Positions 33,237 to 43,800 of a stretch of DNA of 64,000 bases are shown here, in pieces. The notes below the pieces were generated by a model. The model had not been told where the DNA came from and ran no database searches. It saw only the letters and a program-made list of their open reading frames with translations. Source of the stretch: Lepidodermella squamata. Lineage: Eukaryota > Gastrotricha. The stretch lies in NCBI GenBank assembly GCA_047495785.1, contig JBLDXI010000066.1, positions 62,001-126,000 on the forward strand, written 5' to 3'. Position numbers and translations under genes: made by a program. The first letter of the stretch is position 1. The number at the start of each line of letters is the position of its first letter.

Positions 33237-36200
33237 ATGACGGAACGCCGACGCCAGATCTCGGAATCGGCCTACGCGCCCGACGACGACCAGGACGATG
33301 AGATTGATGAAGAACAGCAAACAGTCGACTCGACCTTTCTACCGAAATCGTCGCAGTTATACCGCAACTTGCAGGCTAACCAGATTACATTCGCAGACGA
33401 AGTAGCTATGGCTTTGCCTGACGGTCAGGCGAATTCAATCGCTGCGCGGCTGATGCGGCGCCACAACTCTGCCATTTCAGTAATGTCTCTTAAACAAGTT
33501 CGGAGGGTGTATTGGCAGCGATTTCTCGACATTTTCTGCGGCAGTCTTGTTCAATGCAGTGGAGATATGCAAGCCGAGTTGGACGATTTGAAGAAGGACC
33601 CAACAATCGACGCCCATAGAATCACTATCAAGCAACTTGAATATCGATTAAGGACCAATGTTCGCTACGGCCTGAGTGATTTAGCTGTTCAAGAGCGTCT
33701 CGACAGTTATGGGTTGAATAAAATTCGACCACCGCCTGCTCTGCCTGAGTGGTTCAAATTTTCGCGCCATTTACTTAACGGCTTCAGCATTATGCTGTGG
33801 ATATCTGCTTTCCTGTGCTTCACAGCCTATGGCCTGCAATCGTCACAAAGCGACAATGCTCCGAGTGATAATCTGTATTTGGGATGTGTTTTGGCCGGCG
33901 TAGTTCTTATAACCTCTTCTTTCGCTTACTATCAAGGTAAAAAATCATTTCAAAGTTTGAAAAAATTAAAATAATTTTTTTAGGAAGTTAGAGCAAACTT
34001 CATTTAAATTTTAAAAATTTTAAAAAGGAATTTTTATTTGTTTACAATTTTTAAAAGGAGTTTCAAAATTTCAAAATTTCAAAATTCTTGAACTAAGTTA
34101 AAAATTTTTTTCAAAGAGTTCAAAGGGAACCTTCGCCTATTTCGATAGCCCACGATTTTTTTTCAACATTTGAATTCTAAAGCTGGAAAATTATTGTTTC
34201 ATTTATTTGTTCCTCGCAGAGGCCCGGTCTTTGAAAATCATCGAGTCATTTCAAAAGCTGATGCCGTCCTTTTGCACGGTAATACGGCTCAGTCGACAAG
34301 TCCGCGTTCCCGTCGAAGAGTTGGTACCTGGTGACGTTGTTGTAATCAAAGGCGGCGACAAGATACCAGCCGATTGCCGCATTGTCGAATGCTCAAGCTT
34401 CAAAGTCGACAACTCTTGCATCACCGGCGAATCTGAGCCTCAAGTCCGGCTGCCGGACTGCACCGATGGCAATGCGTTAGACTCGAAAAATTTGATTTTC
34501 TTCTCAACTTACGCAGTTGAAGGAACGGCTACTGCAATCGTCACTGCAACAGGCGACAAAACTGTCATGGGCCGCCTTGCTCGGCTTACTACAGGAATCA
34601 AACATAAAAAGGCACCATTATCCAGAGAACTCGAGGTTTTCGTGTTTGTAATTTGTGGTAAGCCGATTTAGCGAAAACATCCTCCTTAAAAACCTTATTT
34701 TATTTCAGTTTTCTCTGGCACACTTGGAATCACTTTCCTAACTTGGATTCTTTGGGAAGAGCCGAACAACTGGATCGGAGCTATAGTTTACGCCATAGGA
34801 ATTATTGTCGGAAATGTACCTGAAGGTGTTCTAATTGAGATCGCTCTCTGCCTCACATTAGCGGCGAAACGAATGATCAAAGTGAATGCGCTGGTCAAAA
34901 ATTTAGAGGCAATCGTCACGTTGGGCGCGACTACAACAATCTGCTCAGACAAAACTGGCACGTTGACGCTGAACAAAATGACCGTAAGCCATTTGTGGTT
35001 CAACAACGAAATTCAAGCCGCTGATTTGTCGAAAGAACAAATCATAGCTCGGAAGTATTGGATCAACGGCGAGGCGAATGGTTGGCCGTTCCTCGTCCGA
35101 GCTGCTGCGTTATGCAGCCGGACTATGTTCAAACCCGGGCAAGAAGACGTCGACGTAATGGATCGGGATTGTTACGGGGATGGCTCTGAAGTCAGTCTAC
35201 TGAAATTCGCCGAAAGAACCCTTGGCTCTGTAGCAGAATTCCGCGAAAAATGGCCGAAAAAAGCTGAAGTTCCCTTCAGCAGTGCTCGAAAATTTCAAGC
35301 ATCCGTGCATCGAAATCGAAAATCTGGGCAACATCTTGTGGTGATCAAAGGCGCGCCCGAATGCATTGTCGAGATGTGTAAAACGATATTTCTTGGCGAT
35401 GCGAATGGCGGTGAGGTTGAAATGACCGAGGAAATCAAGCAAAAGGTTATGAGCACCTATTTCCAACTCGGCGAAATGGGGGAGCGTGTTCTTGGGTTCG
35501 CGGATCTATCGTTACCTACCGATAAGTTCCCGCCAAAATATCAGTTCTCAACAGATCCTGAGCCGAATTTCCCGATTTGCGATCTAAGATTCGTGGGCCT
35601 TATCGCTATGATCGATCCGCCTAGACCTGGGGTGCCAGAAGCTGTGAGGAAATGCCGAGCTGCCGGGATTCAGGTCGTTATGGTAACTGGGGACCATCCC
35701 GTTACAGCAAAGGCCGTAGCTAAAATGGTCAGCATATTCTCCCCCAACTCCAAAACGCCCGAAGAAGTGGTTGGGACAAACGAGAAACCTACAGCTATCG
35801 TAATCCCCGGCGACCATTTGTTGCAAATGACTGAAGAAGAGTTTGAAGAAGTTATAGCGAATTACCAGGAAATAGTCTTTGCCCGAACCGCCCCGCAGCA
35901 GAAATTGTTGATCGTTGAAGGTTTCCAACGAGCTGGTTGTATTGTGAGTGTTACTGGCGATGGAGTTAACGACTCACCAGCTTTGAAAAGAGCCGATATC
36001 GGAATTGCAATGGGAATAGCTGGTTCCGATGTCTCGAAACAAGCGGCTGATATGGTGCTGCTAGACGACAACTTTTCGACAATCGTCCTTGCGATTGAGG
36101 AGGGCCGGTTGTTGTTTGATAATCTGAAAAAGACGATTTGCTACGTTTTGGTCGCCAACCCACCTGAAATAGCTGCTGCGGTTGCTTACGTGGTACTCGA

Positions 36201-37092
36201 TGTGCCGTTGCCCATGGGTACAATCGCTATGTTGCTGATCTGCATGGTCACCGATATGGCACCAGGTAAGCAAATATCGGTGTATATGTCCAGAAGAATT
36301 TTAAGGCGGAATTTTTCACAGCTGTGATGCTTGGCTACGAAAAAGCTGAAACAGACATTATGAAGCGGAAAAAGACCAGTAAAGACCGGCTAATTACGCC
36401 TCAAATCATGTCAGTCGCCTATGGTAAGACTTCAATAAGCTGGCTTGGCTCTTCGTATGACGTCTTATTTCAGGTCAAAATGGAGTAATTACAGCTTTCG
36501 GCTGCTTTTTGGCCTACGTTGTTTGTATCATGGAAAACGGGTTTCTGATGAGCGATGTTTTCGCATCCGGACTCTCGCGAAGATGGGACAGCGAAGGTAA
36601 ATTGAATTTAGGCAAACTAAGCCATAAATCCTTTGAAACTTATTTTCCAGCTTTGAACAACTTGGAAGACAGTTACGGCCAGGAATGGACCTATTCGCAG
36701 AGAAAGGACCTGGAACGAAGCCTATGTACAGTCTATTTTCTATCTCTTGTTGCTATGCAGTGGGTGTGTGTAATATGCTGCAAAACTAGGCGAGCCTCAA
36801 TCTTTCATCAAGGATGTAAGTCTTTCGATAGTTTCAAGTCAATTGTTCACTCGTCTTATCAGGGCGGAACTCGCAGCTGTTCTACGGCATACTATTCGAA
36901 GCTGCGACAGCAGTTTTTCTGTGTTATTGTCCTTACGTAAACGAAGCTTTCCAGTTCGCCCCAATCTTGCCGTTGTGGTGGATGTCTGTCCTACCTTTCA
37001 CCATTCTCCTACTTGCGATAGATCAGCTCAGAAAGTTGTTGATACAGCGCGGCTCGTGGGGATCTTTCGGTACTCGCGAGCTACTCATCTAA
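33237..37092 (+). CDS. divergent Na+/K+-ATPase alpha-like P-type ATPase
   Basis: Six exons (33237–33936, 34220–34657, 34709–36265, 36322–36423, 36474–36815, 36863–37092) give 1,122 residues; AATAAA lies at 37139. The P2C layout is clear: N-terminal LPEWFKFSRHLLNGFSIMLW, actuator TGES, VGNVPEGV in span 4, the phosphorylation site CSDKTGTLT (Asp codon 34948), TGDHPVTAKA and GDGVNDSP. It should sit in the plasma membrane with a beta subunit. Several cation ligands known from pig alpha-1 are changed: Ser775→Ala (36154), Asp804→Cys (36241) and Asp926→Cys (36767). The Glu of PPEI and the Asp of TDMAP remain. The C-terminal YY is replaced by LLI. Ion selectivity or pumping is therefore doubtful, although the ATP-hydrolysing machinery looks intact. 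Confidence 0.9.
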
Positions 37093-37200
37093 AATCTACA
37101 CAGCCTTCTTTCATCTATAGCTAATGTCTGTGAACTAAAATAAATCAATAATCTGAAATTATTTATTCAATGCTAAACAAATCTTTAACAAGAACGTGAT

Positions 37201-38842
37201 CTATTCGGTAATAACTGAAGATGATCCTGCATTGTCTAATACTGGTTTCGGCTCCTCCTTCCGATCGTTTGGAGCAGCACGGCTTGCGTAGTAAGCCTGT
37301 CGATCCGTAGCATTTCGGAACATGTTTTGCGTTAGGCCAATAGCCATAACCATAGCGCAGAAGCTTGTCGCAGCGAGCAGGGCGTAACTCCACACAAAAC
37401 ACTGCAAGCCATAGCAATTCTTCTCGCCAGGCTCGTAGATTTTCGATTCATAGATTGCGCTGAACCCTAACGCGTAGGGAAACCCTGGAAATAATGAGAG
37501 ATATAGCATTTGAATCGTTTGAGCAATCAGAAGTCTTACCTATAGCCCCAGCCCCTAAGAGGGACCAGCCCCAGTTCGAGGCCATGTATTTCCCACCGAA
37601 TAGCTCCCCAGCTAAAGTGGGCGACTGGCACCAAGTTGCTCCGTAGCCAATGCCTGTGCTGACGCACGTAAGCAATAGGACTACAAAATTATCTCCCCAG
37701 AAAATTGACACGATAAACATTGTTGTTTGAATGAAATACGGCAAGATGAAAACAATCGCTCGAGGAGCTTTGTTGTGATGAGCAACTAGATCAGAAACGA
37801 TGCCAGCCGTCAACTTGGAAACAGCCTGTAGACTGGTGTTCGTCACGGTGAACAGCAAGTTGTACGAGTTGAAGCCGTACGACTTCAAATACGTCGAAAT
37901 GTTGTTGATGAACGTAGCCTGGCTGACTTGGCTGAACAGAAATTGAAACACGAAAAAGTAGAAATTCGCTCGATAAACGGCTTTTTGAACTGGCAGCTCG
38001 TGGAACGGGAATTCGGAGAATTTATTAGGCGGCTTCTCCTCGATTGCAGCGGCCGGCTCTTCGGAAATAGACTGATTAATCGCTAGCTCATCGTCCTCAA
38101 CAATTTGCCGTACTTCCTCCGTTAATTCATGGCTCTCATCGATTTGGCCGTTGAATAGGACTAGAAACACGCTGGAGACTGCGTAGAAAATCGCGAGTAG
38201 AATGAAAAATCCTGGCAAATTCTGCAGATACTCCTGCCCAGAATCGACATGGCCGTTAGTGAATAATTCGTTGTAAACCACGGATAGAATTGTTGGGCCC
38301 AGGCTCAGAGTTGAATCAAGAACTCCAATGACCTTGCCACGATTTTCAGACGAGAAATTATGGACATTGGGCATTAGCGAGGACATGTAGGTGAAAATGC
38401 TGGCAAAGTTGTTAACAGCCCACAGAATGTAGACCAGCCATTGATTCGCCGCGAAAAATGACTTCCAAATCGAGGTTCCGAATGCTAGAAGCGCAAAGGT
38501 CAGAGCGCTGAAGACGCCGCCGACGAATGAAGCGCTCTGGCTGCCGTATCTTTCGTACATCATGCCAGCCGGGAAGGCGATTGTACCGCCGACAGTGCCA
38601 AGTTGGACCATGATGTTAGATTCTGTCTCAGTTTGATTCAAAATGCCTCGCATTGCGTTTTGCCACACGCTGAACGTGCCACTCGTCGCCGCTGTTGCCA
38701 TGCCAATCGAGCCGACGACGAGGGAGACCCATTTCGCAGCTCTGGGCCACTTTTTATGGCCAACTGGCAGGCGTTTGATGATTTTGCCATAGCAGGTGTT
38801 GTTTCGGATAGCCAATGGAGCGACAGATCCGCCGTGAGACAT
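37201..38842 (-). CDS. MFS transporter 3 (nodulin-like/NFD4–MCH1-type)
   Basis: Exons 38842–37540 and 37484–37201 give 528 residues. It aligns with MFS 1 and 2: MRGILNQTETESN, MPNVHNFSSENRGKVIGVLDS, WCQSPTLAGELFGGKYMASNWGWS, and the exon-2 start G|FPYALGFSAIYE. The central cytosolic loop is acidic (EEVRQIVEDDELA). About 12 spans, substrate unknown. It is separated from the other copies by the opposite-strand ATPase, whose 3' end is only ~110 bp away (convergent). Confidence 0.78.
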
Positions 38843-39440
38843 TTTTTCTAGGGCTTCAAAAGCCGAAAAGTGGTGCCAATCGGCTGTGGTCTATCATTTC
38901 CGTGTACGATTGTGATAAGCGGGCCTCAAGTAGGTGAAATTGATAACAAACACGGGTGCATTTCTCGTGTTGCCATCATCCATGAGTGTCGCGTTTAATG
39001 TTTGCTTTTCACTGCTAAAAAGGAGAATGAACTCGCTCGCATAATCCTGTTTATTTAAGCTGTTTGATTAAAGCTTGAAAATGTCGCCAACCGCTGAAGA
39101 TATTGTTACTAAGGAATTCGATCAATATCTGCGAATGAATTCAAGCCGATAAGGTTTCCAGGAAACCAATCCAACTTTCATCAAGTCCAACCATTTTTTA
39201 CGTCACATGACGTAACTTAAACGATGAAAAGGCTTCGTGTAAACCAGCGCCCAGAATGCAGGGTAAAACTTTTTTGACGACATTGACGAAGAATGACCAG
39301 AAATTGTTATAAGTATTTCGCCGAACAATAAACCAAACCGTGAGAACAATGAAAAAAAATTGTTATAAGTGCTAGTGCGCAGCTTCAGGTGATGAGAGGT
39401 TTTCATCCAGGTGTGATGCCCTGGATCGAAAAGATTTGCC
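38843..39440. other. intergenic, shared upstream region
   Basis: Lies between the divergent MFS 3 and protease 1 starts. A 23-codon ATG frame at 39080 has no support. The stretch just before 39440 (GGTGTGATGCCCTGGATCG) resembles the upstream region of protease 2 (46501–46519). Confidence 0.45.
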
Positions 39441-39447
39441 TATAAAT
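39441..39447 (+). promoter_or_regulatory. TATA box of protease 1
   Basis: TATAAAT lies 42 bp before the ATG, inside GCCTATAAATTGCGCTACTG, which is repeated exactly upstream of protease 2 at 46530–46549. Confidence 0.65.
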
Positions 39448-39482
39448 TGCGCTACTGGTCCAAGCTGCATTCAGCTTGTAAA

Positions 39483-40720
39483 ATGGTGGCTAGATTCTTT
39501 ATTGCTGTATTAATTTTCGCGGCGGTCGCTTTAGCCGACCCTGTTCCAGATGACGATGAGTTCGGCGACGAAAATGAATCGCCCGACTGGAAGAATTGGA
39601 AAAAAACCTTTGCTAGTCGGCCGGACGACAAGTTCAAGAGTAAGGCTGATGACGACGAACACGAAAAGCGGTTCGAGGACCGGAAGAAGAAAATCGCCGA
39701 GTGGGACAAGGCTGCTGAGGATGGCGATGATGATGCTGACTACGAGCAAAACGAATTCTCGGATTGGACTGACGAAGAGCGTCAACAATTACGAGGCCAT
39801 GTTCCTATCGACAAGAAGGGTGCGAGCCAACCAGCTAATAACGGTACTCGGAAACGACGACAGGCCGAAGAGGGTCAACCGGATAGAGGAGGCGCTGTCA
39901 TAGCTCGAGTCGGCGATTACGAACCGAAAAATCCGCTGGCTGATACGGAGGACATTCCAGGCGCTATTGTCGATTGGCGTCGGAAGGGGAAACTGCCCGA
40001 GGTGAAACATCAGCATCAATGTGGAAGCTGCTACGCCTTTGCCTCAAACGCAGCTTTCGAAGCGCGAATCGCGATCAAGACCAACTCGAACCCCAGTCCA
40101 TTTTCTGAGCAAGAATTTGTCGACTGCGGTGGTAAAAAAGGCGCGAAACCTAATGCGGCTTGTGACGGCGGTAATATTGGAGACATGACGAAGTATTACC
40201 TCGCAAAGGCTGGCTACATCTCGGCTGTGGATTATCCCTACGACACTAAGCAGACGGAAGATTCTCCTCAGAAAGCCTGTGCAGCTCAGGAGACTCAACG
40301 GAAAGCTATTCCAAAGCTCAAAGGCTTTGCGCAAGCCACTGGGATAGCTGCGATTGAAGCGGCTGTTGCTAAGGGACCAGTCTATGCCGGATTTCACGCT
40401 ATGGACTCGTTCGACAACTACAATAAGGGTCTTCTTGATGACCCAAATTGCCCGACCAAGGCCAACCATGGAGTTACGATTGTTGGGTACGGAACGGAGC
40501 CGCAAACTAACAAAGACTTGTAAGCTTTCACGGCTGTGACTTACGTCCTATTAGTTATTAATTTTTTGTTTTCAGTTGGATTGCACGAAACAGCTACGGC
40601 AAAGCATGGGGATGGGGAGGATATTTCATCATCCGAAAAGGCGTAAATCGATGTGGAATTGAGGACAGCATTTTTTATCCTGTGTTTGACGATGAACCTG
40701 ATGAGGTCTTTGACATGTAA
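39483..40720 (+). CDS. papain-family cysteine protease 1 with acidic propeptide
   Basis: Exons 39483–40519 and 40576–40720 give 393 residues. The in-frame ATG at 39483 gives a signal peptide (residues 1–19). The propeptide is strongly charged (DDDEFGDENES, DGDDDADY), with an I29-like segment (RFEDRKKKIAEW, NEFSDWTDEE). A basic RKRR at ~123–126 suggests furin-type cleavage before the catalytic domain. Catalytic residues: Gln177 and Cys183 in QHQCGSC, His in NHGVTIVGYG, Asn in RNSYG encoded by exon 2. The usual GCNGG reads ACDGG. It is a secreted or lysosomal C1A peptidase. Proteases 2 and 3 are close paralogues with the same intron position (KD|FWI). The tail is acidic. Confidence 0.88.
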
Positions 40721-40891
40721 ATCACTCGTTAAAGGAAATGGAAAGATTGTTGCAAATGTTCTTACGCTTTTTTCTTGAAGCTTATGAATTCATGGGATCA
40801 ATTTGCGGTGTACAATTTATTGATAGTTGATTGATAGCTTACGTCGACTCAATAAAGATTATGTGTATGATCATTAAAAAGTCATGTCAAG

Positions 40892-43800
40892 CTAATCAAA
40901 GATATTGTATGCATTCAGCAGTAGATCAAGGTCAAGATTTGGGTTGTGAAAAACGCGAAAGTGAACGAAAGAGAAAAAGAAAAAGCTGATAATAATGAAG
41001 CAGCTATCGATTACGCGAACCAGCCCAATATGTCCTCTCACGAAGCGCGGCTGAGGCCTCAATTTCACAAGTGTATCGAAGAAAGATGCAGCCAGCCATA
41101 GAATCGATAAGTTGTAAATAGTAGCTGCAATAGAAAACCACGTCAAACTTTGAACCAGCTTGCCAAGAAGAGTATCATAAGGCTTTTTCGGAACTTCATT
41201 CAAAATCACACTTTGCATGACGGCCATCGTCAAAAGAACAGTAACCGAAAAAGCAGCACGATCTGGTACATCAGGTGGCATCATGAATAGGAACAAATTC
41301 AAAGAGGCAAGGGTCGATGAAGGGATTGCGAAGTTTCTGATGTAATACCGAGGATTTCTTGCCAGTTTGACAGTAAACTTGAACGTAGAAACGTAATAGC
41401 CCTTGTAAACAACTTGGCCTGTAGAATTGTTAGTGGAGACCAGCGTCCAACCGTCGCCTACTTGGGAATGATTGAAATTGAACAAAAGAGTTTTATCGTC
41501 TACTCGAACAATGTTACGGCCTTTTTCGAGCGAGAATTCGAAATCACACATTTGTACGTCGAATGGGAACAACTGAAGCGATAGTTCGCACTTTGCCTCA
41601 AATAATCCTTCCTTTTGCCAGTAAAAGTCAAATGTTCGGTTGATTGTTGGCACCTTGGAAGACATCATCATCGCATAGTCATCATTGATGATCATGTTCC
41701 GCATCTGAAGGTTGGAATTAGCAGCGGAGAGAAAGCGGATCTTGGGCCGCCACAGATTGTCGAGATTGTCGATGTAAACGGTCTCGAAATTCCTACCGGT
41801 TGGGAGAGCGGGGGAAGACAGCCATGGGCACGTATTCACTCGCCAGTAGAGCACCGTCAAAGCGTTAACTGTGATGATTTCACTAACTGTGTTGATTTCA
41901 TTCAGGCCAGTAACTTGAAAGCCAACTTTGATTTTCAGAGGCGAGTCGTAATCAGATACATTTTCAAAATTTCTGGGTGCATAGACTGAAATATTGAAAT
42001 GCCCGCAATTTCGCTGTATCGCAGTCATGTTATCAATATAGTCGAACATTGGGCCTTCAAAGAACGGTACCATTTGTTCAGCAATTGAGTTTCCACTTAC
42101 AAAAGTAGTTTGCTGCGAGAACTGTCGACCGCAAGCGTTGCTCAGATTGAAGACTTCATCGGCACCCAATATGGCGTTGTAGAAGTAGAAGCAAGCATAC
42201 TGGGTGTCAATATCGGCAATGATTGGCGCCGTGTAACCCGAATCGAGCAAGTCGTAGGCGACGCCTATTTCCATCGAAATGTAATCCATTGAGACGTCCG
42301 CGACCTTCAGCGGGAAATTCTCATCGCTGAAGATCAAACATTTGTGATATATACCTGTGAGAAAGATTATCAGGACGTCAAATCAACACATGCTTCTGTG
42401 AGCCAGTTCTTTTTCACAGTTGTTTTGGGTCGGCACATTTTCAGGCCCGCCTAAGTTTCCTCCCCGCGCGCGCTCCTATTGGCCAGCGTTTTATGCGCGC
42501 GATTGCGCAGCACGTGTGGGCGCGCGCACTCGGCGAGCACACAAAATCTCGAATTATAGCCAAATATATGTTTATAATTAAATTTGTCCGCGATCACGAT
42601 ATAGCACATCTGACAGAGCAGTAAAAACTGAATATTCATATTTAAAAATCATGTGGATTAGATTATTTTAAATTAAAATTAATGAATTGTTAGACTTGCA
42701 AAATTGCGCGCGCAAGTTAAAGTCGTGCCCGCACATGGTTTTAGTAATTAAAACCGCGCGCGGCAATTACAAAGGTTAACTTTCGAATTTCCCGGCGGTT
42801 TTTATATCTAAATGAAACTCATTAAATTTGGAATCGACTGAATATGGGGTTCTCGCTCGAAAAATGTAACGCGAATATTTTCTACGCGCGCGCACAAACT
42901 ACTAGTGCGTGCGCGCATTACTTTGCACGTTAAACATTTTCGCTTTACATTTTTCGAGCGAGAACCCCATATTCAGTCGATTCCAAATTTAATGAATTTC
43001 ATGTTGATATAAAAACCGCCGGGAAATTCGAAAGTTAACCTTTATTATTCATCGAGCGCGTGGCGGGCCAATCAGAGTACGCGCGTGGAGGAAACTTAAG
43101 CGGGCTTGAAAATGTGCGGTCGGGTCCCAACTTGCTTTTGTTTCAGACTTTCTGGACTTAGTTCATAGATAATATTAAAGATTGGGAGCTTAAGAACCTG
43201 CCATATAGAGTACTTTTAGGGTGCAAAGCCACGCTTTTGTGCGTTTTATTTGAGCCACGAGCGCATAGCTAATGACAATTTTAATTATATTTTTGAAAAA
43301 GGTCATTCTTCTAATTTATTGATGATCTTTGTAATTTGTAATCGAACAACTTTTTGTGCTCTCTCAAACAAGACCAGGCTCGCCTTCCCAGGACCTTTAC
43401 AAGGTCACCAAGATATTTGCGAAGTAGGTTAAAAATCAAGATGATCGAAATTTATCAATCAATCATCAATCATATCAATCATTTCGGAACGGTTGAATTG
43501 GTAAAAAATAATCAGATAATGCCAGTAAAAATTTCCAGTAAGATTAATTAGGACTTAGTACAGCGTGTCCCATAAGTTGCGCAACCATTTTTTAATTCGA
43601 AGTGCGCTTTCATACATATTTATGTATGAAATTTTTCCCTTTCATACATATTTATGTATGACAAAATTAACTTTCATACATATTTTTTTTCATAAAATCG
43701 TGTTTTTTAGCCAAACTGTGATTAGGAATTGGGGTTGGGGGTTAGGGTTAGGTGCCAGGGTTCGGGTTAGGGTTAGGGTTAGGTTTAGGGTTTGGTTAGG

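Noticed and set aside
39080-39151. A 23-codon ATG frame upstream of protease 1
   Set aside because: Too short, no conserved context and no repeat of it upstream of protease 2.
42451-42639. A minus-strand ATG frame with a signal-like start upstream of the channel exon
   Set aside because: I tested it as the channel's first exon. No suitable phase-1 donor follows it, while the LamG exon further upstream has one with matching phase and completes a domain.
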